DNA of 64,000 nucleotides from Collybia mongolica (Eukaryota; Basidiomycota; Agaricomycetes; Agaricales; Clitocybaceae), in NCBI GenBank assembly GCA_013420905.1, contig JAAXNY010000011.1:62001-126000 (forward strand), written 5' to 3'. A program made the position numbers and the translations under genes. Positions 1 through 11,612 of this stretch are shown here, in pieces (positions within the stretch are counted from its first letter, which is position 1; each line of letters starts with the position of its first letter). Under the pieces are notes generated by a model, which was given only the letters and a program-made list of their open reading frames with translations, searched no databases and was not told the origin of the DNA.

Positions 1-1288
1 AAGGTATTCGACTGCCGAATGCCTTAGCATTCAAGCAAACACCCTGAAGAACGGCTATTGAAACACTAAAGTTGCCGGAAATCAAGATCCTTGTTGACTG
101 CCTTGAGCCTCCGACTCTTACAGAGCGAACAGCCTGATTCTAAGGTACATTTTGCGTTGTGTTGTTATCATTGAATGTGTGATGGCGCCACTAGGCCTGA
201 TTTTGAGAAACTACATTATTATTGACAAAGTGGGGAAAATCTGAAGCTAATTGTTCGATTTCAGAAGATCCAGCCGTACTGTCTAAGTAATTTCTAGTGC
301 CGTATATCAGGTTGGTTACCCTTGACACCTATATCAGCACATAATCAAGACAGAATCGTCGATCAACCCACATTCGACAGCCTGGTGGTAATCCCACTGA
401 GATGATCCTCTCATGCAAAATGTCATGCAAATGCGCCCTTATTGACATCACAGAACGCCGGGGACGAAAGTAGAAGTTCTGGGTATTGACATATATGCTT
501 GGTTGCTTCCAACATCTCCTGACAGGAACAAAAGGCATTCCAAGGGCTTTGAAAATGTTCACCATTGAAAACCCTGGGTATAACCTTGGTGCAACCATGT
601 GTTTGTTCTCATTGTTCCCTCATGTCATATATTCTGATCGCGTGATGCACACACAATTCCCAAAGGAGCTCGGGATTGGGAGCCTGTCATGTTAATGCCC
701 GAGCGACATGTCTAGTTTGGTGCCAATGTTGAGAATTATTGACATATGATGATCGTCCCTTCTGCTGCTGCAAGGGTACAAGAGCAAGACAATGTGGTCA
801 CGAACTTTGCCTGCGGCATGTCCATGTATAACATATACGTTAAGGGAGGTATGTGCAAGTCTGGTAACACCGCTGAATGCTGTTACTCCGAGTACTTTAA
901 ATGCATGAAGTGATCTCACTTGCATTTGTCCCTATCCAGGGAAGAATGCGCAAAAGGTTGTTTTCAATGTTCCTCTAACTCCTTTGGTGACATGTGTTTT
1001 GTTAGATATTTTAGCTCAAGCATTTGTTTCCTGGAGTAGGTTTGCCCTGACGTTAACATACCCGCAAATGGTACACAGTGTCCGTTTGGTGCCACAGAAA
1101 TGGAGGTGCCCTCTAGTTCGGCTTAGCCCAACTCCACTGACATGGACACGGGCACATCGTCTGTTTATCGATAATCATCCTCTGACCGTGTTTGTCCTCG
1201 GCATATGACATATCTACTCTAACGCCCGAGGAAATTGGCTTAAGAACACGCAAGGAAGGTCAAAGGGCTCATATTCCTCTTCCCAATA
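1..1288. other. Gene-poor left edge and promoter side of P450 copy 1
   Basis: No reading frame here has a recognisable motif, sensible codon pattern or good splice sites. The last few hundred bases before 1289 are presumably the promoter and 5' UTR of the P450 gene. I see no convincing tRNA or long repeat. Confidence 0.5.
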
Positions 1289-3549
1289 ATGTTTCTCCTA
1301 GTCCTCATCGGATGCATATGCCTCTATGCATACCTCCGAACTAAATCCACACGCCGTCCCCCTCTTCCGCCTGGCCCCCCTGCGGATCCTATTATCGGCC
1401 ACCTTCGCTTTATCCCTCCTGATAATCAAGAGACTCTCTTTTATCAATGGGGGAAGATATACGGTGTGTCTTTGGTACTGGTCCGTGCCTCTATCGGACT
1501 TGTGAGGTTGAATGCTTATACTCAGGCGATGTGATGCACCTTCACTTCCTCGGCCGCTCGGTCATTGTGCTCAACAGTGTCAAGGCCGCCGTGGACCTGC
1601 TGGACAAGCGTAGCGCGAACTATAGCGATAGGCCAAGATTTGTGCTTTTTGATATGTTAGGCAGACAGCTTTTTGAATTCGACATGATCTGATCTTGTGT
1701 CACTTTAGGATGGGGTGGGGATCGGGGATGACATTCCTTCCTTATGGTCGGCGGTTCCAGAGGCATAGGAGAATGCTGCAACATTACCTTACCCCCAGTA
1801 AATGTGTGGGATATCAGCCGATTCAGAGCCGGGAGGCGCGGGTGCTCCTGCAGAATCTACTGGAGGACGGCGAGTCAAGGGATGGGTTCATACGACGGTA
1901 CGAGTCTCGTTCGCTTTTCTTGATGTCAAGTATATGTTATTGTACAACTTAACAATGATTTGTGTAGTTTCTCTACAGCCATCATTATGCGCCTTGCATA
2001 CGGACATCAAATCACATCCGACGATGATCCATATGTCAAGATCGCGGAGGACACGGGGTATGCGCTGAGCAATGGTGGCTCTCCTGGAAGCACCCCTGTC
2101 GATTTCTTCCCGCTGCGTGCGTACTTCCCTGCCTGCACACCTGATTGTTGATCAGTCACTGCGGGTGGTGTTGCCGCTATGTGCCGCTAACGGCCTATCT
2201 ATCATTTTAGTCCTGAAATTCCCTGCATGGTTCCCTGGCGCGTACTATGCGGGCTTTGCGAGGGATAATAAGTTTGCGATTGATAGGCTGCATAATTATC
2301 CATTTGAAGAGGTCTCTGCACAAATGGTTCGTGTCCGTCCTTCAACGTATAGAGCATATCATATAACACATGGAAACGTTTCCAGGCAGAAGGTAAGGCG
2401 AAGCCGTCCTTCTTAGCGAGCCAGTTAGAGGCGCACATTCGCGAGGGTCTGGAAGCGCAGAATACAATTGCAGATATTAAGGGGGCGGCGGGGGTGATTT
2501 ACTGCGCTGCAGCAGATACGGTGAGTATATGCGTACCACGCTCCTGGTGGTCCTACGAGCCACCTCTTATCCTCTTCCTCTCCCTTATATTTATTCTCAC
2601 CCTAATCTCTAAAGACGTGGTCAACACTGTCCATGTTCTTCCTGGCAATGGTGCTCAATCCGGAACACCAAGTGCGTGCGCAGAAGGAGATTGATGCGGT
2701 GATTGGCCTAGGCCGTCTCCCCGAATTCGAGGACAGACCGGCACTTCCATATGTCGAATGTGTATTGCAGGAGACCCTCAGGTGGAATGCTGCTGTTCCG
2801 TTAGGTAGGCGCTCACCTCTTTATTTGCGTACCCTGTCAGGGCTACTAGAACATGTTCCCATTTTTGAACCTTAATTGATAGGTGTCCCCCACCGGTCGC
2901 TGGAGGATGACGTTTACGAGGGGATGTTCATTCCCAAGGGATCTCTTGTGATTGCAAATACGAGGTAAGGCGCTGCAGTGATGCATATGAACCACATTGG
3001 CTGATCCTCTTGAAAAGGGGAATGACGCTTGATGAGAGAGTATACAGCGATCCGGCCACGTTCAATCCTGCGCGCTTCCTACCCAAACCTGACGGCACCG
3101 CTGAGCCACACCCCAGTGGGCCGTTTGGGTTCGGTCGAAGGTGCGCCGCTCACCCCGATCCTCCTCCTTGTTTCCCCCATCTTCTCTGCTGTATACGTCG
3201 ATTTCTACCTAGAAATTCTAATGACCTCGTCCACTGCAGGATCTGTCCAGGCCGCCACCTTGCCGACGCGAGCCTCTGGATCGCGATTGCGTCCGTGCTT
3301 GCCACGATGAATACCATGAAGGCCGTAGATGCGCAAGGGAAGGAAATTACGCCAGAGGTGACGTTTACTTCCGGGATTACCAGGTGAGTGATAGATTTTG
3401 TACTGGGATTCTTGATGACCGTATTGGAATTGGAACCTGACGCCTGTTCTGTTCAAAGTCACCCACGCCCGTACCGGTGCGCGATTCGGCCCCGCAACGA
3501 GGCTGCAAGGGTTCTCATTGAGCGAAGCGATACGTCGGATACATATTGA
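1289..3549 (+). CDS. Cytochrome P450 monooxygenase, OrdA-like (copy 1, intact)
   Basis: Microsomal heme-thiolate monooxygenase of about 510 residues that would insert oxygen into a hydrophobic substrate using a P450 reductase partner; the substrate is unknown. About ten short introns are removed. Exon 1 encodes a hydrophobic N-terminal anchor followed by the proline hinge PPLPPGPPADP. Further exons give the I-helix AAADTT (an AGxDTT variant, split by an intron at about 2519-2614), the K-helix ETLR, the PERF-like FNPARF segment, and the heme loop FGFGRRICPGRHLA with its cysteine at about 3246, again split by an intron. The last exon ends in SDTSDTY before TGA at 3547-3549. Copies 2 and 3 in this window are close paralogs. 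It lacks an intron they share after the ETLR codons. The resemblance to sterigmatocystin-type OrdA enzymes is at family level only; no biosynthetic partner is adjacent. Confidence 0.88.
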
Positions 3550-4042
3550 TGGAAATGGGGACCGGTGGGGATAGGGTGTATATATTGTGAAGGAAATGTG
3601 TTCCTGTTGTATGTGTATTCTTGAGCCCCTGATCGTGCTGTTATTGTATCTGCGACCAGGCGTTCATAATCACCGGTTGTAATGGGGATACTACTGCCAT
3701 CACTATTATCTTCATTCCTTTGCTCCGACATTAAAGCCCCCACGTAAACCCTGGAGGAGCAACAATCAATGAATTCCAGGGTGATGACTGGTCACAGATG
3801 GCGGTTTTGGGTGCTGTGGCTGAGATTGCTGCCCCCATCACTCGTTTGTATTTTCAGCCTGACGCACATATTGGACGGTGCTTTGAGAACGTTCCGGCTA
3901 TTTCCGAGTAGACATTCAACGCAGGGATGTAGTTGTTAGAGCGCATACTGAGGTATGACGTCTACCACCATCACATGACCTCCGAACTTTTAGTGATTTC
4001 AGCTGATGTGATAAACCCTCTTTCTTCTTTTGAACGAACACG
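3550..4042. other. Intergenic region between P450 and deubiquitinase
   Basis: About 490 bases holding the 3' flank of the P450 and the 5' flank of the next gene, both on the plus strand. No other gene or repeat seen. Confidence 0.5.
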
Positions 4043-7000
4043 ATGACGAGCTGCCCTCATCTCGCCGATCTAGCCCGTCTCGAACCGCCCAAGCTCTCCC
4101 AATCTGTGCACCGCGAAGAATGCACCCAGTGTTTCGATGGCCAGGTCCGTGCGCTCGGTCTTTTCTCTCAAGTAGTTTTGATATAAAATGGAATGAATGT
4201 GTGATAAGGACAGCCCCGGGGGCGTCGAGGTCTGCCTCACCTGCTTCAACGGCGCGTGCCCTGCACACCATGCCCCGCTCCACGTCCATAAAACCCGCCA
4301 TCTGTTCACCCTCAATGTAAAAAGGAAGCTCAAGCCCTCTGCACAGCGCGTACGTCCCCTTCCCCTTTCCCTTGCTCCTACCCATGAGGGAATTCGTAAA
4401 TCGCGAGAGATCGGCTGACGTGGCGTGACAGGCGAACGACGAAGAGCCTCCCGCGAAGATGACGAAGCTCGCGATCATCGAGGATCGTGAGGAGGATAGG
4501 TACGAGCATATCACTGTTGTGAAGTGTTGGGCGTGTGAGGGCGGGCGGGAGGTCCCTGCTGCGGTGGGTGATGTGCGGGTGAGTCGTCGTTGTCCTTGTG
4601 CGTTTTTTGGTGCAGTGGCTGATGCGGGCTGGGGATTGGCGTAGGTAAAGGCGCTGGTGGAGGGTGTGATGCACAGCCTGTCGTCGGCACGCCAGTCGGA
4701 AGTCAAGGCGTGGGAGGAGGAGTTCACCGCGTGCGAGCACACCCTCATACTCCAGCAACTCCCGACCGGGCATATCCCCGCCTCAGGTACGTCCCCCTCG
4801 CCCGTTTCCCTTTCCCTATGACTGACCCACCGCAACCGCTCCCCCCGTTAGGCCTGGCGCACTGCGGCGCGTGCGCGCTCAAGGAGAACCTCTGGTTGTG
4901 TATGACGTGCGGCTCGCTCGGGTGCGGCCGCGCCCAGTATGGTGGGATTGGTGGGAATGGGCATGGGGTGGCGCATTATGAGGCGACCGGCCACGCGGTG
5001 ACTGTCAAGCTGGGGACGATCACGCCCGAGGGCGGTGCTGGTGAGTATCTCTCCGTTTCAAGTGCCCGTTTGGGACGGGCTGAAGGATAATGTTAGATAT
5101 ATACTGTTACAAGTGCGATGAGGCGCGGCTGGACCCCGAGTTGGCGGTGCATTTGGCGGCGTTTGGGATAAATGTGGCGGGGCTCACCAAGACGGAGAAG
5201 AGCATGACGGAGCTGGTGAGTTTTTCTTCGTCTCTGTGCCATTCATTCCCCCCTGTTTTGACCTATACTCGGATTCTGCAGCAAATCGAACACAACCTCA
5301 AGTACGACTTTTTGCTGAGCAGCGAAGACGGCACCGTAGAGCCGCTCTTTGGGCCGGGGCTTACCGGGCTCTCAAATCTCGGGAATAGGTGCGTTGTCTG
5401 TGTGTCCCGCTTTTCTTCCTTTACTCACCCCTTCCCTCCCACACCGCATACAGCTGCTACATCGCCTCGGTCCTACAAACCCTCTTTGCCCTGCCCGCGT
5501 TCCAAGCGGCATACGCGCCCTCCCCTAACGCCAACACGGACGCCCGAGCAGGCGGGGGTGGGGGCGACCCGCGCATCTCGGCGCACGCGCACGAATGCAC
5601 GGCGCCGCTGCCGGCAGAGTGCGTGCGGTGCCAGATGGAGAAGGTCGCGGATGGGCTGGGGAGTGGAAGGTATGCGGTGCCTGCGGGGGTTGCGGTGGGT
5701 GCGCCACAAGTTAGTGTAGGTGCGGGTGCGAGTAAGGGGACAGGGACGGGGACGGGAGGATTAGGCGCCCCGGCGTTCCAGGCGGGACTGCGGCCGACAG
5801 GGCTAAAGGCGCTGGTGGGGCGGGGGCACGCGGAGTTTGCGACGATGCGGCAGCAGGACGCGGAGGAGTTTTTGACGTATTTGGTGTTGGTGTTGAGGAG
5901 GGATGTGAGGCGGGTTGGTGGGGAGGCGGTAGGTGAGTTGACTCTCGATTTCGCATCTTTGGTTCACTGCGATAACCCCCCCCTCCCTCCCCCTCTCTTC
6001 CCCCCTCCCTCCCCCTCTCTTCCCCTCTCCCTCGCCTAACCCCCTCTCTCCCTCGCAGACCCGACACAGATATTCGCACACGGGATGGAACAGCGGTTGC
6101 AGTGCCTCCAGTGCCGACGGGTGAGGTACCGCGTGGACGGGGCGGACGTCGTGAGTGTGGGTGTGCCCGCACGTGAGGAAGGGAAGGACGCGGAGGGAAA
6201 GGTGAGGTATGCGGCGGTGCGGCTGGAGGCGTGCGTGGTTGCGCTGATGGGGACGGAGGAGATTGAGTATGGGTGTGTGGGGTGTGGCGGGGGGAGGGCT
6301 ATTAGGTGGGTCTTCTTCCCTTGCTCCTTCATTCGTCCTCGGAAGGATGTCAAAGGATGTCTTTCTGGAGGGACATTTGTACTTTGAGCCCCTGCGTTTT
6401 CGGAGATGTTCTTTTGTTCCCGCTCCCTTTTTTGAGATGGAGTAGGTACTGATGCAGTCCGTTCCTCTTTTTTTTTTGTTTTTCTTCGTTATTGATGTAG
6501 GCAGACGCGGTGGGCGACGTTCCCGGAGGTGCTGGTGGTGCATGCGAAGAAGTTTCAGCTGGTGGGGTGGGTGCCGACGAAGCTTGGTAAGTGGGTTGGG
6601 TGTGGTTTTTTTGGTTTTGAGTATTGATTTGGTTGTTGGGGTTGTTCCCGCTAGATATACCTGTGATCTTGCCGTCCGATGATATGCTCGAGTTTGGCGA
6701 GAGTGCGCTGGGGCGCGGGATCCAGCCTGGGGAAGAGGCGTTGCCGGAGGACACGCCAGGTAATGTCCTCTCCCTTCTTCGCATCACACCATGTCGCACC
6801 CCCAGCACCCCCTTCTTCGCATCACACCATGCACACCCCCAGTGACTAAGTGACTGAGTGACTGGTTTTGTGTTCGCCATAGCCACACAGACACCCGCAC
6901 TGCCCGAGTTTGATGCAGCGGCGATGGCGCAGCTGGAGGGGATGGGGTTCCCGACGGTGCGGTGCCAAAAGGCGCTGCTCGCGACGGGGGGTGGGGGCGC

Positions 7001-7677
7001 GGAGGCGGCGATGGAGTGGTTGTTTGCGCATATGGAGGATCCTGGTGAGTACGGGGGGTTTTCTTTCTTTTTCTGGTTTACTGATCGCTTGATTCTTTGT
7101 AGATATTGACGACCCGATCCGGGTGCCTTCTGCGGGTTCTGGAGTGGGAGGGGGAGGGACAGGTGGAGGTGCACCGGAGTTGAGCGAGGAGCAGGTGGGT
7201 ATGTTGGCGGATATGGGGTTCACGAGTGCGCAGGCGCGCAAGGCGTTGCGTGAAACTGTGAGTCCCCCCCTTTTTTTTTTTTAGTCATTTTTCCCCGCCG
7301 TCCTCGTTGTGGCGCTAAACGTGTGTTGTATATTGTAGGGCGGGAATGCGGAACGGGCGGTGGAGTGGCTGTTTAACCATCCTGATGATTCGGGGGAGGA
7401 CGTTGACCCCGCTGCGCCCTCTGCTGGTACTGGTGCTGGTGTTAGTGACACGGCGGCGACGAGCGTGGGGGGGACGAGGGAGGTGCCTGTGCGGTATAGG
7501 CTCAAGGCGTTTATTTCGCACAAGGGCCCGTCGGTGCATTCGGGGCATTATGTGGCGCATGTGAGGGTTGGGGACGCGTGGGTGTTGTTTAATGATGAAA
7601 AGGTGGTGAGGGTGGATGGGGAGGGTGTGGGGGAGTTGAAGGGGTTGGCGTATTTGTATTTCTTTGAGAGGGTTTAG
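4043..7677 (+). CDS. UBP14: Ubiquitin carboxyl-terminal hydrolase, UBP14/USP5 (isopeptidase T) type
   Basis: Cysteine protease that disassembles free, unanchored polyubiquitin chains and so recycles ubiquitin in cytosol and nucleus. I assemble about 14 exons encoding roughly 840 residues, normal for the family. Domain order: an N-terminal variant zinc finger (MTSCPHLADL, then CTQCFD, CLTCF and HHA-type ligands); a ZnF-UBP domain (HCGACALKENLWLC, GCGR, HGVAHYEATGH) that grips the free ubiquitin C-terminus; the catalytic Cys box GNSCYIASVLQTLF, whose Ser codon is split by an intron near 5389-5451; the QQDAEEFL motif; two UBA domains around 6900-7045 and 7170-7380 (MGFPTVRCQKAL and MGFTSAQARKAL); and the His box HSGHYVAHVR near the C-terminus. 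Start chosen at the ATG of 4043, which opens directly into the first finger. The gene is GC-rich, with long antisense open frames that are shadows. Confidence 0.93.
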
Positions 7678-8256
7678 GGGGGTGGGGGGTGGGGGGGTGT
7701 AGGAGGAGGGGAAGAAGAAGAAGAAGAAGAAGAAAAATGGACGTGTGTGTATGTTGGTCTTGGAGGACGTGTACTGTATTGTTGTTTGTCGTTTTCGATA
7801 TGCTTCGTTTGTCTGGCTCTTTGGCGTCGATAATTATGGGCTTTGAACGGTTTCTTGTAAGGACAATGTCAAGTCCATCTGTTCAAGGCTTTTAGGATCT
7901 TTTGGGGAGCTACATACTGGGGCCAAGTTCCCACAATATACCGTGTTCCAACCCAAGCAAACCAGAGTGAGGTGGTAAGGCGTCCAATTGATCGCTCAAC
8001 AAAAGGCTAATCTCGGTCGAAAACTGAAGGTTTAACCGGGTTTCCATATCTGTTCTAATGGTGAATAAATGTGTGCTTTATTCTGTCAGAGTACTCTAAA
8101 AAGTGATCCCTATAAGCCTGACGTCGGTGAGCGCCCGAAGGTGAATTTAGTACAACACCTCAAGACTACTAAAATGTAACGATTAGTAGGTACGTAATAC
8201 TGGTATCAAGTCCAATCTCAATTCTGCGTCCATACAACTCAATCCCCACCTTCTTT
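7678..8256. other. Convergent 3' flanks with GAA microsatellite
   Basis: Lies between the ends of two convergent genes. It holds a G-rich stretch just after the deubiquitinase stop and a short (GAA)n purine repeat at about 7708-7735, probably in the 3' UTR. No gene seen. Confidence 0.55.
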
Positions 8257-8724
8257 TCAGAACCCGTCTCCACAATCCATCATGAACACATGCCCCAACG
8301 TCGTCGTGTTCCTCTCCACGATATTAACCTTATTCCCCATGGGGTCCAGCACCGTCACCGCCTTGAACATCTTCTCCTGGCGCGGCTCCTTGTCCAATAT
8401 CGTCACGCCCATCGTCTTGAGGCGCTCATACAGCGTCTCCCAGTCGTCGCTCTCGACCTGGAGGAACACGCCGTCGCCGGCCTGGTTCCCGACCGCGCGC
8501 TTGTCGCGCTCCGTCTCGGCGACCTTGAAGCGGAGCGAGGCTTGGGGCGTGAACTCGACGAGGTTGGGGGGCGTGGCGACGACGAGGCGGTGCCCGTTGA
8601 CGTCTTCGTCGCACTTGATTTTGAACTCGATGATGCCGACGTAGAAGGCGGTGGCTTGGGGGATGTTGTGGCACATTACGGTGATGATGGAGAGAGTGTC
8701 GGAGCGGATGAGCGGGGGAGACAT
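8257..8724 (-). CDS. VOC (glyoxalase/bleomycin-resistance fold) protein
   Basis: Single-exon gene of 155 residues, the usual length of a one-module vicinal-oxygen-chelate protein. The N-terminal half shows the typical strand-helix pattern (TVMCHNIPQATAFYVGIIEF) and a bulky strand with VEF. The C-terminal half has FLQVESDDWETLYERLKTMGV followed by TVLDPMGNKVNIVE, the classic end of a VOC module. Such proteins bind a divalent metal and act as lyases, dioxygenases or resistance proteins; the ligand set cannot be assigned from sequence alone. Start is the first ATG in frame, 5 codons before the first strand. Transcribed toward the deubiquitinase. Confidence 0.8.
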   Translation of the reverse strand: MSPPLIRSDTLSIITVMCHNIPQATAFYVGIIEFKIKCDEDVNGHRLVVATPPNLVEFTPQASLRFKVAETERDKRAVGNQAGDGVFLQVESDDWETLYERLKTMGVTILDKEPRQEKMFKAVTVLDPMGNKVNIVERNTTTLGHVFMMDCGDGF

Positions 8725-9169
8725 GATTTTTTTGGGGTGTGGGCTTGGTGGGTGTTAGGTTCGAGAGTAGGTTTTTTTTTCGTTATTGTTGTTGTTGTTG
8801 GTTTTTTTTTTTCCCCTAGAATCTGGGATGGGGTTCAGGAGGGTTGCGCGTTCGGGGGGCAGTGAACATACTTAAGGGATAGGCGCGTGTTGTGTCTCCA
8901 CGGTGAATTCATACTGACATCATATGTTATTTTTGTTTCTTCCTTGTTTTCGGCCGCTGCACGTCATGCGGCGGTGGGGATATGTTATTCGCATGTGGCG
9001 CTGCCGTTCGTCGTCCCGCCTCCACGAGATATCCCCATTTGGGCCTCGGCGCCCGGTGAGATGTGCCCTGGGCCACACGGCTCGAGTCTATATTTGTGGT
9101 TGGGGCGTTGACGCATCGTCTGGGCTGGACGAGGCCTAGGGTTGACAATTGACTTGTGTAAATCTGACG
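8725..9169. other. Spacer upstream of the VOC gene
   Basis: Contains T-rich runs and a GTT repeat (about 8772-8812) in the 5' flank of the VOC gene. No gene seen. Confidence 0.45.
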
Positions 9170-9296
9170 CCTAGCGCTCAGGTTGAATGTTATACATTAA
9201 AGCAGTGCCCATTGTCCAATCAATACAAAGCTACTACTACTATGGATATACACCTAAGGTACGTTGAATTGTAATAACCTGAATAATATTGAGATC
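9170..9296. repeat. Duplicated flank, copy A downstream part
   Basis: This stretch, 3' of the poly-Q gene, is recognisably repeated at about 11083-11215 (shared blocks such as TTAAAGCAG, ATCAATA and AAATCGTAAT/GAATTGTAAT). It pairs with the second duplicated block at 9890-10095. Confidence 0.6.
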
Positions 9297-9449
9297 AGCC
9301 ATGTCGGTCTGCGAAGGAAGCACTGGGGGCTTGGCTCCTCACTTGTCGGATCGATATCGAAAAAGACCGGAGAGGTTCATCCACTACGAACTTGATTCAA
9401 TCACTGAGAGAATGAATTTGAAGAGCTCCCGAAGGAAAGTGAAAGAGAC

Positions 9450-9866
9450 TTACAGTAATGACAATGTGACGTCGCCGTGAATGCGCGCTTTGATCTGCAC
9501 ATCGACGTCAAGGTTCAGGTCGAGCCGGAGCTTGAGCGTGTCTTTACCGCCGCTTCCGGATTGCTGCCCGGTAACTTGGCCAGCCGTGCTGCCAAGGAGC
9601 TGCCCGGCCTGGCCCGCAGCGTTGGTGACCCCACCCTGGTTGAGCGGACCCAGCGCGCCGCCGCCCTGCTGCCCTTGCGGTTGCTGCTGCTGCTGCTGCT
9701 GAGGGGACGGGGGCTCTTGATATTGCGGTTGTTGTTGATGGCGAGGACGTCTACGACGGGCGGGTTGGGGAGCGGGCCCGTCGTCGTGCGGTGGGGGACT
9801 GGCTGACATTTCGCGCATAGGGTGAGGAGAGCCGGGGGGAGAGTCTGAGTGTGGAGAGTCGGACAT
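9450..9866 (-). CDS. Short poly-Q, low-complexity protein with conserved C-terminal strand motif
   Basis: 138-residue single-exon reading. The N-terminus is Ser/Pro-rich (MSDSPHSDSPPGSP). The middle has an Arg-rich patch, a run of seven glutamines and a Gly/Gln linker. The last 30 residues are ordered and regular: KDTLKLRLDLNLDVDVQIKA followed by RIHGDVTLSLL. I know this C-terminal pattern from many uncharacterised fungal proteins, but no function is established to my knowledge. The stop TAA overlaps a perfect donor (T|GTAAGT), so splicing into a further short exon near 9290 is possible and would replace only the last residues. A TATA-like TATATAA lies at about 10000, and a strong palindrome sits further upstream. 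The promoter is duplicated at 11.3 kb. Confidence 0.7.
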   Translation of the reverse strand: MSDSPHSDSPPGSPHPMREMSASPPPHDDGPAPQPARRRRPRHQQQPQYQEPPSPQQQQQQQPQGQQGGGALGPLNQGGVTNAAGQAGQLLGSTAGQVTGQQSGSGGKDTLKLRLDLNLDVDVQIKARIHGDVTLSLL

Positions 9867-9889
9867 GATAATTCGTTAGAGAGTGCTGT

Positions 9890-10095
9890 TGGTATGGGTT
9901 TTTGTGAAGTGGCTCGTGAGTGGTGTTTTTTTTTGTTTTTGTTTTGTGGTGGTCGTTAATGTTTTTTTTTGGAGGGACTGAAGAGCGTTGGTGTGTTGGT
10001 TTATATAACGTTTGTGGCGCTCCGTGAACCCACAGAGGTGACGTGGTATGTCGTCACGGAAAATATAGTACACTGGGGCTGGGGAGCGCCGCCGT
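9890..10095 (-). repeat. Duplicated promoter block, copy A
   Basis: Promoter of the poly-Q gene. The segment from the T-rich leader through GGCGCTCCGTGAA...GGGGAGCGC is repeated at about 11270-11440 with high identity, while the coding sequence between the two flanks is absent from the second copy. Confidence 0.75.
10021..10060. promoter_or_regulatory. Nested inverted-repeat promoter element, copy A
   Basis: TCCGTGA at 10021-10027 is mirrored by TCACGGA at 10054-10060. Inside, GTGACG at 10038-10043 is mirrored by CGTCAC at 10052-10057. TGACG/CGTCA half sites are the kind bound by bZIP factors, but the binder here is unknown. The element is about 155-195 bp upstream of the start at 9866 and is conserved in copy B. 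Confidence 0.6.
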
Positions 10096-10499
10096 ATGGA
10101 TGGGGCAACGTAGTAACGCCTTGGGTCGGCATCGCCCAATTGATCACTTGCAAACTTGAGTCAGTATCGGGCCTTTTGGAAGATCACTGCACAACGGCGG
10201 GATCGTGGGGCACGGAGGGCCAAATGCGTTGTGATGGGTGTCTAAAAGGGTAAGATGCCCCACAGTATCCCACCACTTGCTGCACACGCGTCATTACTAC
10301 TACAACCACCTCAAGGGACAGAGGCGTCGCTTACCGTCGCTGTGTACATGAAAAGTAAATGGACGTACCGTACGAAAGGCTCTCGATGTCCTGCCGACTG
10401 AGTACAAGAACATACCATGCATAAAAACTCCTATCCGCAACACTACAAGCCTGACTGACGGTTGCGGTGGAAGTTCGTTTCGGTGGTATGTTTGTAATT

Positions 10500-10995
10500 T
10501 AAAATTTGAAATTTGTGCTAGGCTCGGCTCGAAGCCGCAAGCCGGCGGCGGCTAGCCGAACCACTGTGAGCCGTGGCGACGGCATTCCTTGTCATTGGAA
10601 AAGCCTGAAAACCGAGGCTTTTGGCCGCGGCTTTTTGGGCAGGAGAAATACACTCTGAAACGGAAAATGTTCCACAAGGCAGGATGAAGTGCCGCTTTGT
10701 GGCCGTTTATTTCTGAGGTTTTTGCATGTTCCCATGTTCCCGCCGCTAATTAGCCGCGACTTGCGGCTATCCACTGTTATTACCTCGAGAATCATCGTGT
10801 ACGAGTGCTCCTGACCCCACAAGGTGTGTTTACAAAGCCTTGTTTGTCATCCACTAATATTTTAATACGATATATTTTCATTATTATTACATCTTCCTAC
10901 CTTCCCGCCAAATGTCTGCAGGCCGCAGTTTAAGCTGGCCGCAATCCCGGCCTGCGGCTCAGGCTTTAATACCTGAGCCTGCCAAAGCCGGCAAT
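10500..10995. mobile_element. Possible GC-rich MITE
   Basis: The left side (about 10515-10560) reads GCTCGAAGCCGCAAGCCGGC...GGCTAGCC. The right side (about 10918-10995) contains the inverted relatives GGCCGCAATCCCGGCCTGCGGCTCAGGC. These look like degenerate GC-rich terminal inverted repeats around a noncoding AT-rich centre. No clear target duplication seen, and no protein encoded. It sits between the two promoter copies. Confidence 0.35.
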
Positions 10996-11082
10996 AGTAC
11001 TTATCTCCGGCTTATGTCGCCTGGCCCCACCTCTGTGGCGCACGATTCTGCAGTTAGCCGTAACAACGTCGCATTCATACTC

Positions 11083-11440
11083 GGTCTGAAGGTTAACGTT
11101 ATAGATTAAAGCAGCGACCGTTGTCGGTAATCAATATACTCGAAGTTACTATTGCTACAGATCTACAGTTAAGTTACGCCAAATCGTAATTAAATATAAG
11201 TACAACGTCATGAACATTCCAGAGCCCTCAAATAAAGTAGCAGACCAGATATAGATGTAGGTTTTGTGTAGTGGTCGTAAAGTGGGGTGGTTTTTTTTTT
11301 TTTGTGAAGGTCGTAAGATTTTTGAAGGGCTAAAGGGCGTTAGCCGGGTTTAAATAATGTAAGGGCGCTCCGTGAAGCCACAAAGGTGACGTGGTATGTC
11401 GTCACGGAAAACATAGCACAGCTGGGAATGGGGAGCGCTG
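11083..11440. repeat. Duplicated flank and promoter, copy B, lacking the gene
   Basis: Copy B matches the downstream flank (9170-9296) and the upstream promoter (9890-10095) of the poly-Q gene, now about 55 bp apart instead of about 590 bp. The poly-Q coding region has therefore been deleted between them, or was never copied. Confidence 0.7.
11369..11408. promoter_or_regulatory. Nested inverted-repeat promoter element, copy B
   Basis: Same architecture as copy A: TCCGTGA at 11369-11375, GTGACG at 11386-11391, CGTCAC at 11400-11405, then GGA. It lies about 205 bp upstream of the plus-strand start at 11613, so here it could serve the divergent gene. Confidence 0.55.
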
Positions 11441-11612
11441 GCGTGTGGACACGGATAAAATTAGAAATTCAGGGGGCGATGATGTAGTCGTTTCCCCTTT
11501 TGTTGGAGTTAAAATATAGGATACGAGTATCTCCACGCCGTAAACTTGGAGTCGCACTATTTGCACAGACCAGATTCGACATCGTACTGCAACCAACTTC
11601 ACCTTTTCTACC

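Noticed and set aside
3999..6543. Long antisense open frames opposite the deubiquitinase gene
   Set aside because: They arise from GC-rich codon bias, are Pro/Arg/His-rich without domains, and overlap a well-supported gene.
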